DNA of 64,000 nt from Pararhizobium capsulatum DSM 1112 (GCF_030814475.1 NZ_JAUSVF010000003.1:558001-622000), one strand, 5' to 3'. Shown: positions 25,968-35,582, numbered from the stretch's first letter. Made by a program: numbers and translations. The notes: generated from the sequence alone by a model not told the origin.

Positions 25968-26978
25968 TTAGTCTCCTGTTTTCTCTTGAACGCCGAGGCC
26001 GGCGATATATTCGTCGTGCAAAGCTTCGATTCTAGAAGCCATGAAGTCGACGAATCCGGCAGTGACTGCCTTTTCAAATCTCAGCGTTGAGCCGCTCTTT
26101 GCATGGCTCAATACCGCCAAGGTAATGCCTTTTGAAACAACGTTTGTTGCGCCCAGTGCCGATCGGGACGATCCTGCGTTATGATCCAGCGCCGCAAGAA
26201 CCTTTGCAAATCTATGCTCGCTCGGGGCAGCATTCAGGCTGGGAACCAGAGTTGCCTGCGCGCGCCGCACAGCATCGGGGTTTGCCGACCACTTCTCGGC
26301 GAACTCGACCCATCGGCGGCGGCCTATGTCCTTTGCCGGCCCGATCCTGACAAGAATATCACCGGGAACCGTGCCCGCGACGCGCAGCATTTCCGAGATA
26401 TGAGACTTGCCCGTCGATAGGGACGCGGAGATAACGTCCCTGCTGAAGCCAGCATTCTCCTGCGCCAACGCGAACGCGCATTTCTCGATGAACGATAGAT
26501 CATTGCGGTTTGTATTTTCTTCGCCCTGAAAGACGACCGCCTGCTCGTCAGAGAGATCCCTGATCGTGGCTTTGAACTTTATGGCAAGCGTCCGCGCAGC
26601 CGCCAGACGCCTGCGGCCGTAGACGATCTGAAAACACCCGGGACGTTCAGGATGCGGACGAACCAAGCCGGGCACGATCTGTCCGCGCACGCGGATCGAT
26701 TCGACGATTTCCGCGACGGACGTGGAATGCGCCATGTCTTCAAAACGGTCACTGATCGCGGAGTTGAGGATTAGATCGGGATCCAGTTCAACAACATGCT
26801 CGCCGTCCTTCAGAAGCTTGTCGGCAAGTTGTCCGCGTTCCTGAATTTCCCGTATCCCTGCAGCTACCTTTTGCAAATGGGGCGATGCGGTCTTGACTTC
26901 GAGACGAGCAGGATCCGGCATCTCGGTCCGGTTTCCCAGCACATTTGCAAACAGACCTTTCGAATCCTTCAAGCTCAT
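25968..26978 (-). CDS. repB: Plasmid partition protein RepB (ParB family)
   Basis: 336 aa. Start MSLKDSKGLFANVLGN at 26978 overlaps the repA stop (ATGA). ParB/Srx core: AEIVESIRVRGQIVPGLV, then YGRRRLAAARTL, followed by the KorB-like helix-turn-helix region (LSTGKSHISEMLRVAGTV). It should bind the two parS palindromes at 28307 and 28335 and work with RepA in segregation. Confidence 0.92.
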   Translation of the reverse strand: MSLKDSKGLFANVLGNRTEMPDPARLEVKTASPHLQKVAAGIREIQERGQLADKLLKDGEHVVELDPDLILNSAISDRFEDMAHSTSVAEIVESIRVRGQIVPGLVRPHPERPGCFQIVYGRRRLAAARTLAIKFKATIRDLSDEQAVVFQGEENTNRNDLSFIEKCAFALAQENAGFSRDVISASLSTGKSHISEMLRVAGTVPGDILVRIGPAKDIGRRRWVEFAEKWSANPDAVRRAQATLVPSLNAAPSEHRFAKVLAALDHNAGSSRSALGATNVVSKGITLAVLSHAKSGSTLRFEKAVTAGFVDFMASRIEALHDEYIAGLGVQEKTGD

Positions 26979-28156
26979 TCCCGCCCCCACGATCTCCAGA
27001 GCAAATTCTCAATTTCCGAATTTGCCGCATTGATGGATTCCATCGCCCGATCATAGGTTTTCGGCGCGGAAAATCTGGCACGCTGAACCTCGTATAGGCT
27101 TTGTTTCCACGTCAGCGCGTCGGCCACTGCGGCAGATTTTATGACCATGTTCAAGAGCAGGTCCTCGCCAAAAACTTGCCGCATGAGGGCCGTCATATTG
27201 GCTTGAGGATGATCGTTGGGTTCGAATTTTGTCACAAGAAACTTTGCAAAGTCCCATTGCGCGGATGTCCCCATGTCGCTCAGGATCTGCATGTAGGACG
27301 CAGCGAGTTCCAGAAACTTGCCGGTTGAATCCACATCGAGCATGTGTGCCGGAACCGGAATAAGCACACCTGTCGCAGCCGTAAGAGAGGAAAGCGTGAG
27401 AAAGTTCAGCGAGGGCGCTGAATCCATCAGGATCACATCGTAGTCGTCTGCCACCTGTTCCAGCGCCTGCGAAACGCGCAGGAGGAAACTGGTGCCGCCG
27501 CTCTTTCTCATCTCGAGTGCCACCGATGTTTCGAACTCGGTGAGATCCAAGCCAGCGCAGATCACATCTAGGCCGACAAGGTGGGTTTTGTGAATCAACT
27601 GCTTTGTGGGGACTGGATCGTCAAAACGAATGGCCGAGAACAGCGTATCGCCCTCGCGGGCATCGAAGCCCGGCAGGGATCCGTGCAAGCTCGTCAGTGA
27701 CGCCTGCGGATCGAGATCCAAGGCCAGAACACGGTAGCCTTTCAACGCCAGGAAATGCGCCAGATGGATCGTCGTCGAGGTTTTGCTCGAACCGCCCTTA
27801 AAATTCGTCACGGCAATAATCTGGCACTCCTCGCCCTCAATCCGGCGAGGATTTATCCACTTCTTTCTGCCATGTTCAGACAGGTACGTTCTCAGTTCGA
27901 GCACTTGCTCAAGCGTATACAAGCGCCGACCATTAGCCGTTACCTCCGGCGTCGGCCCTTTTTCCTTGAGAGAAATCTGCCTGATATAGGCTTCGGTAAC
28001 GTCAAGAAGTTCGGCAACTTCAGACGATGCAAACTTCCGCATCGTTCGACTGGCATCAGGCGGGAATTGAGCCATACTCAAATTTTTCAGCGCCAATTCC
28101 AGCTTTCCGGAAAAGGTCTGCATAAAATCCAGGCTACTCAGTTGGCGACGCATCAA
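26975..28156 (-). CDS. repA: Plasmid partition ATPase RepA (ParA family)
   Basis: 393 aa from the first possible ATG (28156); internal starts such as MQTF are possible. The N-terminus has a MerR-like helix-turn-helix (VAELLDVTEAYIRQISLKEKG), then the deviant Walker A motif NFKGGSSKTSTTIHL, DLDPQASL and the ParA switch region (VILMDSAPSLNFLTL). It represses its own operon in studied homologues. It is the first gene of repABC and the parS pair lies ~150-190 bp upstream. Confidence 0.93.
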   Translation of the reverse strand: MMRRQLSSLDFMQTFSGKLELALKNLSMAQFPPDASRTMRKFASSEVAELLDVTEAYIRQISLKEKGPTPEVTANGRRLYTLEQVLELRTYLSEHGRKKWINPRRIEGEECQIIAVTNFKGGSSKTSTTIHLAHFLALKGYRVLALDLDPQASLTSLHGSLPGFDAREGDTLFSAIRFDDPVPTKQLIHKTHLVGLDVICAGLDLTEFETSVALEMRKSGGTSFLLRVSQALEQVADDYDVILMDSAPSLNFLTLSSLTAATGVLIPVPAHMLDVDSTGKFLELAASYMQILSDMGTSAQWDFAKFLVTKFEPNDHPQANMTALMRQVFGEDLLLNMVIKSAAVADALTWKQSLYEVQRARFSAPKTYDRAMESINAANSEIENLLWRSWGRE

Positions 28157-28306
28157 AAAACCTCATTCATCGATCGTTCCGAGTTAGCATGCAGTTTGGT
28201 TAACAAACAATCAGCGCTGCCAAGTCTACGGTAAAAATCGATAATTCGGCAAAATGCCGTAGCTTCACAGTAGCTCGATTCGCGTGACGAGTCCAAGGTG
28301 CAAGTA

Positions 28307-28322
28307 GTTCCCCGCGGGGAAT
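28307..28322. promoter_or_regulatory. parS-like palindrome 1
   Basis: GTTCCCCGCGGGGAAT, 15 of 16 bases palindromic, fits the repABC parS form GTT-N10-AAC. It lies upstream of repA, 28 bp (start to start) from the second copy. Confidence 0.8.
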
Positions 28323-28334
28323 GCGGAGGAAACA

Positions 28335-28350
28335 GTTCCCCGCGGGGAAC
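28335..28350. promoter_or_regulatory. parS-like palindrome 2
   Basis: GTTCCCCGCGGGGAAC, a perfect 16-bp palindrome, the expected RepB binding site. The sequence in between is AT/GC mixed with no gene. Confidence 0.85.
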
Positions 28351-28410
28351 GGGTTGCTGGTTGCGTGGTTTTGCAAGGCAATAGGGCGGCCCCCTCGGCC
28401 GCCATTCCCG

Positions 28411-29916
28411 TCACCCTGGAGCAGAATAGAATGCGCGAGCATCTTCCGAAAATGCCTTTCGCGCTGCCGTCGACGTATAGAACATATGTCCGCCTCGATA
28501 GAGTTTAATCTCCACCCGCCCCGCAACAAGCGCTGGCGGCAGATGATCGAGCACATATTTGCTAAAGCCATAAGGCGTGAGCGCATCACTATATCCGTGC
28601 GCCACCATCACTCGAAACTGGGGAATGACCGATAGAAGATCGCGGATGTCCGTCGCCGCGCTGGCGGTAACGCGACTTTCGTCACCCCGCCCACCGCTCC
28701 ATTTCCATTCATGGTTTACATCCTCATTGAGCAGGATGTAGGTCATATCAGTTCTAAAGCCGAGCTCGTCGCGGGCGTAGGAAGCAAAGGCGGCGCCGTA
28801 ACCCCGGGTGAAGCCATCAAGGATCGGATCATCATTCTGACTAGTGGCCGTTTCAGGATAGGCATCGACAGCCGAATGCCCCGCATCATAGGGACTAACT
28901 ACCCTGCCCGCGCCTGCAGACTGCTTTTGATAAATGTCTCCAACAAAGCCGCGTGCTCCCGACACGTACTGTTGCGGAATACCCGTCAGCGCAGAAACAC
29001 GGGCATAAAGTTCGTCCGACGACGTCCCCTTCAAGGGTGGACCTGCGAGCGAGACGAGATAGTCGGTCATCGCAAAACGCTCGGCGTCATTGACCAGTTT
29101 CGGATCAAACGCATTCCTGCGTTCGAGGTAAGCTGCCGCAAGCGACGGAAGCTGCAGCGCTGCAGCTAGAGGATCGTCGTCGGCGCCCCACAAAAACCGG
29201 CCCTCGATCATCGGTGAAATCATCACGACACCCGAGACGAGAATCCCCTGCGTATCTTTCAAAGCGGACGCGACTTTGGCCGCTCGAAATCCACCATAGC
29301 TCTCACCCGCGAGATATTTCGGAGACGATACGCGCCCGTTCTTCTGCGTATACAAGGCAATGACCTTGGCAAGGCTTTCGGCGTCCTGACGGACCCCATA
29401 GAAGGTTTTGCCATCTTCATTGCTGGCCGCGCGGCTCCAGCCGGTTCCGACGGGATCGATGAGGACCAGGTCGGTGAACGCAAGCCAGCTATCCGGATTG
29501 TCGCTGAGGAATGGCCGGGTACCATCATCCTGATGCCGTCCAAATTCGAGGATGCGTGGACCAAACAGACCAAGGTGAAGATAGGCTGAAGCCGCACCCG
29601 GCCCACCGTTGAACACGAAGGTAAGTGGACGGTTGATCGCGGCGGACCTGGCAACATGGGCGGTATAGAAGACTTTGGCAGCGCGCGCGCCGGACTGACC
29701 AAACAGCTCAAGTGTGCCGGCCGTGGTCGTGTAGGGCAGGGCCTCATGATCCGTCTTCAGACTGTGCTCGGTGACCGAATCTGGTGGGATCAGGCTGAAG
29801 ATTCCACCGGACACGGTTGGTTTCGGCTGCCGGTCACCTGCCTCCTGCGCCCAGAGGGGCGCGACGAGAAGCGCGAAGAACACCGCAGCGATGTTGTTAA
29901 TATGGGTCGCTCGCAC
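28411..29916 (-). CDS. Secreted S10 serine carboxypeptidase-like protein
   Basis: About 501 aa from the GTG at 29916 (AGGGG seven bases upstream), with signal peptide INNIAAVFFALLVAPLWAQEA; the frame extends 31 codons further up. Oxyanion region FVFNGGPGAASAYLHLG; nucleophile in LAGESYGGFRAAK; acid in HGYSDALTPYG; catalytic His in LYRGGHMFYT. All triad parts of the S10 family are visible. It probably trims C-termini of peptides in the periplasm. It stands alone between the parS region and the 30103 gene. Confidence 0.88.
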   Translation of the reverse strand: MRATHINNIAAVFFALLVAPLWAQEAGDRQPKPTVSGGIFSLIPPDSVTEHSLKTDHEALPYTTTAGTLELFGQSGARAAKVFYTAHVARSAAINRPLTFVFNGGPGAASAYLHLGLFGPRILEFGRHQDDGTRPFLSDNPDSWLAFTDLVLIDPVGTGWSRAASNEDGKTFYGVRQDAESLAKVIALYTQKNGRVSSPKYLAGESYGGFRAAKVASALKDTQGILVSGVVMISPMIEGRFLWGADDDPLAAALQLPSLAAAYLERRNAFDPKLVNDAERFAMTDYLVSLAGPPLKGTSSDELYARVSALTGIPQQYVSGARGFVGDIYQKQSAGAGRVVSPYDAGHSAVDAYPETATSQNDDPILDGFTRGYGAAFASYARDELGFRTDMTYILLNEDVNHEWKWSGGRGDESRVTASAATDIRDLLSVIPQFRVMVAHGYSDALTPYGFSKYVLDHLPPALVAGRVEIKLYRGGHMFYTSTAARKAFSEDARAFYSAPG

Positions 29917-30102
29917 GTTATCACCCCTCTTGGCAAGCTTCGCTCCAAGGAGTGTAATGCAGTCGACCTCGCTTAGCGAACTCAACTCAACTTGATCGCG
30001 CCATGGCAAATGAGGGTCGGGATTGACAGTGAACGCTGTCTCCTTCCTTTTGCTCCGACCATAAAGCAGCGCTTGCCGCCAAGTAGACCGGACAAAAATT
30101 CC

Positions 30103-30618
30103 ATGAATGTTGCACGCTACGCCGACACCATCGCAGACCTGAGGGTACTGTTAGCCGAACTGGACCGGACGCCGGAACAGTTCCAGACATTCGATGTACG
30201 CCTGGAGCTGGCCGCAGCCGGAAGCCTCGTTGTCTACGAAACAAAGCGGCGAAAAGGCCAGACGGACAGTCTCTATTATGGCCGTTCCGCCACCGGCCAG
30301 AACCAGCAGATTTCACAGGCAACGGCGTTCTCCGCCATCGACCGGTTTTTCGCGCTCGGGCAATTTGCTGCTTTGACTGGCCAGATGACAACCGGCAGTG
30401 CCTCAAAGCCGCAATCGGTGGACGCGCAATATCCGCACTGCGCCGTCAACTTTTCCTATCGCAAGAAAGGCCAACCCGTTGCGCGCTCCATGCTGATGGT
30501 TTTCGTCGGATTCAATGATGAAGCCGATGCGTTGCAATTTGTCACAACGTTGGATGACTTATCAATGTTCGTAACGCAGCGACCGCACAATACCGCGAAG
30601 GCCCATGAGTGGAAATGA
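30103..30618 (+). CDS. Hypothetical protein (171 aa)
   Basis: Likely start MNVARYADTIADLRVLLAEL; the open frame runs 37 codons further upstream without protein-like sequence. Mixed alpha/beta, with repeated strands (RLELAAAGSLVVYETKR, VNFSYRKKGQPVARSMLMVF). No domain is recognised. It converges with the fic region, with 11 bp between the stops. Confidence 0.5.
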   Translation: MNVARYADTIADLRVLLAELDRTPEQFQTFDVRLELAAAGSLVVYETKRRKGQTDSLYYGRSATGQNQQISQATAFSAIDRFFALGQFAALTGQMTTGSASKPQSVDAQYPHCAVNFSYRKKGQPVARSMLMVFVGFNDEADALQFVTTLDDLSMFVTQRPHNTAKAHEWK

Positions 30619-31383
30619 GCGAGGAGACGCTAAAGGTTCAGAGCGTACCGTGTATGCCGGCGTTCTCCCTGTCGCAAAAGCGCACCCCTCGCCACTAGGT
30701 CCACAAGATCGCGCGTCGCCGTTGCCCGTGAGGTCCTTGTGATCGCGATGTAATTTTCAGCGCTCAGTCCAACTATGAACCCGGATGGTCCTTCCCGGAA
30801 CATGCGGGCGATGGCTTTCTCCTGACGGACATTGAACTGGCCGCGGAACCGGTCATAGAAACGTGCCTTGGAAATATGGAATGCGACGCGCTTGAGGGTA
30901 GTTTGCTGTGCCTTTAGCACCGTCTCCGCGAAGTACACGAGCCATTCTGTGACATCGAGGATACGTTGATTTTGCTCTAGCTGGTCGTAGTAGGCCCTTC
31001 GACTATTCTCGATGGTGTGCGCAAGTGCAATGAGGCTTGGCCGCTCAATATTCTGAGCCAGCGACTTCTCCGCCAGCGCCCGGCCAATTCGGCCGTTGCC
31101 ATCTTCAAACGGGTGGATGCTCTCAAAATAGAGATGGCCGAGACCAGCGCGTGTCACAGCGGGCAGGGGAGTGGCACAATTCGGCCCCGATCTGTTGAAC
31201 CATTCGACATAAGCCGTCATTTCACGAGGCACCTGCCTGGATGGTGGAGCTTCGTAGTGAATGATCGGCTTGTCGTGCCGACCGGAAACGAGATGCATGG
31301 CATCGTCATGAACCCGGTACCCGCCGATGGTGCCGATGTGGCGGTTTCCACTCATCAACATGTTGTGCCAACGAAACATGGTC

Positions 31384-31819
31384 GTACGCCTCCGAGGAGG
31401 GCCGCCTTGCTAAGAAGTGAGGCGAACTGGATGCTCTGTCTATATGGACGTCAATATAGACAGTGTGAGAACCGTGGATTTAACGATAGAGAAGCGGCCG
31501 CAAGTTAGCCGCATGGAGATTGTCGATAGCATTGCGGCCGCCGCGTAAACAGCTCCCGGAACAACGCTTCCGAACGCTCCAAGCCTTCAACGGTCAGGAT
31601 CAATGACTTCGACTTGTTGACTGGGTCGCCGATCAAGCCCTTCTTGTGAAGCCGATCCGTCGTTGCCCAGTCGAAGCCCTTCCAGGCACAACGCTCGTTA
31701 TGCAGCGTCAGCCATAACAGCGCCAAAACGGCATCGTCGATCTTGTCCTCATCGATCTCCATCAACCGACGTTAGCACGCGCGGCGCCCAAAATCCTGCG
31801 GCCCTGCTCGGATGGATAC
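31384..31819. mobile_element. 436-bp non-autonomous IS66-like element carrying a DUF6429 gene
   Basis: The ends are imperfect inverted repeats: GTACGCCTCCGAGGAGGGCC (31384-31403) and, reading inward from the right end at 31819, GTATCCATCCGAGCAGGGCC, 16 of 20 matching. It is flanked by an exact 8-bp direct repeat ACATGGTC (31376-31383 and 31820-31827). GTA-starting ends with 8-bp target duplication are typical of the IS66 family. There is no transposase; the only gene is the DUF6429 ORF. Confidence 0.85.
31505..31762 (-). CDS. DUF6429 family protein, passenger of the element
   Basis: 85 aa from MEIDEDKIDDAVLALLWLTL, then AWKGFDWATTDRLHKKGLIG and LILTVEGLERSEALFRELF. This fits the DUF6429 family, small proteins often found next to IS elements in Rhizobiales. 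It lies wholly inside the 436-bp insertion, on the same strand as fic. The function is unknown. Confidence 0.75.
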   Translation of the reverse strand: MEIDEDKIDDAVLALLWLTLHNERCAWKGFDWATTDRLHKKGLIGDPVNKSKSLILTVEGLERSEALFRELFTRRPQCYRQSPCG

Positions 31820-32174
31820 ACATGGTCTCGTGGTCGAGCGGAAGGCTCCAGGAACTATATACATCGATCATTATCTCAGCGATGCCGCGCTCCTGCGGCC
31901 TGACAGGGCGAGCGTCGACATCGAGACCGAACTGGCGACGCAGGGAGGACTGCACGCTCAGACGATCGAGCATTTCACCCTCGATCTCCGACGTTTTCAC
32001 CGCCTCGTCGCTGAGGAGTTCAATGCGCAGAAGGTCACGTTCTTCAGCGCTGAGATGACGGATCGCGCCGATTATCTCGCTGGAGGAAGAAAGGAACCGA
32101 TTCTCGAACGGTGTGATCTGCACAGGGTCATAGGCGAAGTGCGGCCAGCCTTTTTGTGTCCAATTCCAACTCAT

Positions 32175-33561
32175 GAGTTATAGGAAACCCCCTCTATACC
32201 TCACAATACCGCATATAAGTGATTTACAGACATCCAATCTATCCATCAGTCCGTTTCATAAGGCAAGCCCACGGCAGACATTGTAGCGGCCGGAAGCACG
32301 GCATCCCATGAAGCGCGCTAATCGCAGATATGGAAAAATAGTGCACGCTGCCGCTGTCCGTAGCGGCAAGGGGTGGGCTGTCCCTAACGGCAGCGTACCC
32401 TCGTAGTTTACCGCCGCGATGCGGCGGCGAAATTTGGGCAATTACGCCCGAGACGTTCTTCAACTGGCCAATATCAAAGCTTCTAGCCGGCCCGACCTTG
32501 GCGAGACGCCGTACCTTTCCAATTCCTCGCCATTCCCTCAATTGCGAGCTTGGCGTCGGTTGGGAAACTGGCCGATCGAGTTATTTTCTTAACGCGGCTA
32601 GCGACGGCAGAGGCGACGGCTCTGGGGAGCACAGTTTGTCGTCCAAGGATTACAAAATCCCCGATTTCTGACTCAAGTTCAATCACCTCCGATAGGCGGT
32701 ACTTATCGATAGTCATGCGCAGGTTCGGTGCCACACGCCCAAGGCTGCCCGGCCTTAACATCCTAGTATCACATCATATGGGCGTTCAGCGAATTTGCGA
32801 CGGTTACAAGCCATCCAATGTCATGTGGCAGAAACCAAGGCAATCGCAGCAGGGGAGGGCGAGGCCTGTCTTTGCGTCCCATTTACTGCTATACCTTACG
32901 AGCCATTCGAGAACTGGGCATTTAACCGGCATTATCAGTCGTTACGAGGTCAAGACGGGCGGTGCGGTTTCAAGCAGGTATACCAACTTAACCGCTCTCA
33001 ATCAGGCACCTCTGGCCGCTAGTCCATCGAAGGCGATGGGGATGTCCCTCGAAATCCGACTGGCGAGTTGGCCAAGTTTGGCGATGTGCCCCTTCCGCTC
33101 CGGCTGCACAAACATGCGGGCGCACGTTTCTCGCAGGTTAGCGCGCTTGCTCGCTTTTTGCCGTACTCTTCGGCTTCTTCCTGGAAAGCCTGTGCTCATC
33201 TGCCGCCGTTGAAAATCGACGCAACCCAGACGCCCCGGAGATTTTTTCACACTCAGCTTATTTCAGTCAGATGATTTATTCCTAAATTTGACATCGATAA
33301 TGCAACCATAGGGCATGCCGGTAACGCCGACATCCTCCTTTTGGAGTAGAATCCAAAACCTTTCACGAACAGGTGATCATTCGACGGGGAACGCGTCGAG
33401 AGCCGCGGGGATCGTGTAGGCGTTTTGAACTCGGACTGCTCTTCATACAGAACGCCCCAGCTGCCGCCTTCACGGCGGGGCTTTTTGCTGTTGAAAATCG
33501 GCATGGCTCCGCCCATATCGAAAGTTGCCCAACCAGGCACGAAAGGAGGTTCGCGCGCAAA
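32175..33561. other. ~1.4 kb with little or no coding
   Basis: No frame is convincing. A minus-strand ORF 32483-32716 (MTIDKYRLSEVIELESEIG...) has helical character but no ribosome site. Hairpins GCCGCT/AGCGGC near 32354 and CCGCCGC/GCGGCGG near 32411-32427 are visible. The rest seems to be decayed sequence. Confidence 0.4.
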
Positions 33562-33777
33562 ATGGATGCAGAATTTTTCGCTGGGCACGACCAACCTTTG
33601 AGCCCGGCCGATCTGGAAATCTGTCAGTCGGCATTTGATGCTTTGTGCGAGGCGCAAGGGATCGAGAAAACGTCAGCAATGGCGCACGATGCTGCCGCTG
33701 CTTCGATTATTCGGCTCTATCGCGGAGGGGTTCGAAACGTAGCGGCCCTGCAAACTCTCGCGACCGGACAGTCATAG
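33562..33777 (+). CDS. Small conserved hypothetical protein (71 aa)
   Basis: ATG at 33562 with AAAGGAGG upstream (spacing ~11). MDAEFFAGHDQPLSPADLEI, FDALCEAQGIEK, AAAASIIRLYRGG. All-helical. Comparable small proteins are common in rhizobia; the function is unknown. The longer frame to 33373 is not supported. Confidence 0.6.
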   Translation: MDAEFFAGHDQPLSPADLEICQSAFDALCEAQGIEKTSAMAHDAAAASIIRLYRGGVRNVAALQTLATGQS

Positions 33778-33810
33778 CGCTCGTTGCGCCCCCATGGGTT
33801 CGCAGTGAGA

Positions 33811-33846
33811 ACCACCCCGCGTCAAGGACGGCAGGGTGGTCGAGGT
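33811..33846. repeat. Third relative of the CCACCC hairpin
   Basis: ACCACCC (33814-33820) and GGGTGGT (33837-33843) with GCAGGGTGG as in the 13165 and 45948 repeats. The rest of that repeat is not recognisable here. Confidence 0.45.
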
Positions 33847-33931
33847 CCGCTGCATCAACGGCCAACTCAATACTATATGGAACTGAGTTCCGCTTTCTCC
33901 ATTTCTTCGGTTTTTGGACGGAGAACCCTAA

Positions 33932-34165
33932 ATGATACCCTATGCATGGACGATCGAAGCTAATGGCCGGCAGCCCCTTCAGAGGGTCACGACGATAGAA
34001 GAAATGCATGACGTCTTGCGCGTCCTCGACCTCCCCGGCGTCGTACCGCCTGATTGTGTCACATGGGACGCATGGAATGGCGCCCGCGGGCGCTATACGC
34101 ACGATTGTGGTGGTGATGACGAGTGGTCTGTTAGTTGGACCAGGGTCGGGGGACCAGGGACGTGA
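33932..34165 (+). CDS. Small WTKV-family hypothetical protein (77 aa)
   Basis: MIPYAWTIEANGRQPLQRVT, then a helix MHDVLRVLDLPG, and strands RYTHDCGGDDEWSVSWTRVG. It matches the protein at 50204-50455 along its length (HHAWTIGSGDR, LHDVLHMLKLPG, GGSNEWSVVWTKV). GGACGGAG lies upstream of the ATG. Decayed relatives are at 12385 and 46740. The function is unknown. Confidence 0.7.
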   Translation: MIPYAWTIEANGRQPLQRVTTIEEMHDVLRVLDLPGVVPPDCVTWDAWNGARGRYTHDCGGDDEWSVSWTRVGGPGT

Positions 34166-34281
34166 AAGACCCTCGTTCGTGAGGCTATTCGCAGTTGGCT
34201 CGAGTTAGCACATTGGATGAATTGACCGATAGGGCAGACCGGCACACCTTTTCGTGGGGGAAGACGAGGAGGGATTTCGCT

Positions 34282-34524
34282 ATGCTGATTGCCGTGGCTG
34301 CGTATTTCGTCATGGCATTAATCTTTGTGGCATTTCTCTACATGGACCGGCAGGCCCTGCCCCGACCCGGTTGGACGCCGAGCAGAGTACTGGCAATGCT
34401 GCTCGCAGTCGTATGGCCCGGAATCCTGTTGGTCCTACTCACCACGCACTTTGTGATGAAGGCCAACAAGGTCCAAGACAATGCGACGATCCCCGAATGG
34501 GCAAAAGGAGTGCAAGGCGACTAG
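34282..34524 (+). CDS. Small two-helix membrane protein (80 aa)
   Basis: ATG at 34282 with GAGGAGGG eight bases upstream; the frame extends to 34195 without protein-like sequence. Two hydrophobic helices: MLIAVAAYFVMALIFVAFLY and VLAMLLAVVWPGILLVLLTT, linked by a polar loop (RPGWTPSR), with a polar tail. Paralogues: 48536 (intact), 23204 (frameshifted), 47235 (divergent). Confidence 0.7.
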   Translation: MLIAVAAYFVMALIFVAFLYMDRQALPRPGWTPSRVLAMLLAVVWPGILLVLLTTHFVMKANKVQDNATIPEWAKGVQGD

Positions 34525-34586
34525 CCCAGGTATGCCCCAACGACCCCGGTAATCACCCTGTTTTTAACGGGGCTCCGCAGTTGAAT

Positions 34587-35265
34587 TCACGCGGCCATTT
34601 TCAGTTTCTGTGCGGGTGTTATGTCGCCTATGCCTATATTGGGCCGTTCGTGTTGTCGGTCCCCACGTGGACGGCTCCCACTTGCAAGCATTTTTAAAGA
34701 TATTTTGATCGGATCGCTTGCCTGGGTACCCAATCCGGGCAACTCCGCCAGGTTTTTGCAATTGATCACGGCAAGCCGCTTGAGCCTCGCACCACCCAGG
34801 TCCAACTGCTCTAGTTGTGTCTGGTCTTCAACGCGCAGCGCTGATAGCGCGGGCAACCGAGACAGATCACCACCGTTGTTAGGCCCTGCATGCGGATAAT
34901 TTGCAAAATTTCAAGAGACTTGCTCGACAGGTCGGCACGGGCTCCCAAGATCAACTTTAGCTACTTCAGCGTCGATATGCCGTTCACAAAATTCAGCGCA
35001 TATTTCTTGGCATAACCGCTTAACCTTAGCGTCCGCAAGCGACGCACGCCTTCCAACCCGTCGATACCCTTTGAGTGGCCGTGGATAAAAAGTCTGTCCA
35101 GCAACTCGCAGTCAGCCAAAGGTTAAAGATCAAAGTTCCGCTTGCGGTTTTCAGCGAGCGAAAGCTGCGCCAAGTGGCGAAGTTCTATCGTTCTCAAAAA
35201 GTCGGGGCGGTCCAGCTCGAAGATCCCGAAGTCGAGTAACGTAAGATTTGGAGCCGCCAGATCTC
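34587..35265 (-). pseudogene. Decayed leucine-rich-repeat protein gene
   Basis: In minus-strand frames interrupted by at least two stops and a frameshift one reads LRR-like units: APNLTLLDFGIFELDRPDFL, TIELRHLAQLSLAEN, LEGVRRLRTLRLSGYAKK, then after a shift LSRLPALSALRVEDQTQLEQ and LDLGGARLKRLAVINCKNLA. Spacing of Leu fits ~20-24 residue repeats. No start codon or intact frame is left. Confidence 0.6.
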
Positions 35266-35582
35266 CTCCTCATTGTCGATTGCTGGCCGCGCTCAACCGC
35301 GACGTCGTTTGCGTCAAGCAACGCTTTTGCTCTCCTCGATTGTCTGGGGGCCCCGCGCCAATCGAGACGACATCGCCCTCGATGCGAATAAGATAGTAGC
35401 GCGTGCTTTTGGTGCTCATCCGGCTTATCCATCAGGGCTAGTATCCGATGCGCCTCAACGCGCCGATTGCCCGCATGTTCCGGGACTCCGTTCATGATCA
35501 AATTTCATCGAGGTCTCGGAACTTTCATTTAATGCGAGTTATGTCGCCGCGCACAAAACGTGTTGTTATCGAGCGTACGATC

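Larger units (their letters stand above)
30630..32174 (-). pseudogene. fic: fic gene (DUF4172-Fic AMPylase-type) split by an inserted element
   Basis: The 5' part (32174-31820) encodes the DUF4172 N-terminal domain (MSWNWTQKGWPHFAYD, then SSSSEIIGAIRHLSAEERDL and TSEIEGEMLDRLSVQS). The 3' part (from 31379) starts MFRWHNMLM and carries the Fic core HPFEDGNGRIGR and a C-terminal winged helix. A 436-bp element at 31384-31819 separates them. Removing it with one copy of the 8-bp duplication joins HETM to FRWH in frame, giving a ~366-aa protein. The SEIEG segment is of the inhibitory-helix type (S/T)xxxE(G/N). The C-terminal half could still be made from its own ATG, but it would lack the inhibitory helix. 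Confidence 0.88.

Noticed and set aside
28307..28350. Possible terminator or CRISPR-like repeat
   Set aside because: Two palindromes at one place upstream of repA fit parS better; only two copies and no spacer structure.
32550..33212. 220-codon plus-strand frame
   Set aside because: Looks long, but composition (Ser/Arg, scattered Cys/Trp) and lack of start signal argue against coding.
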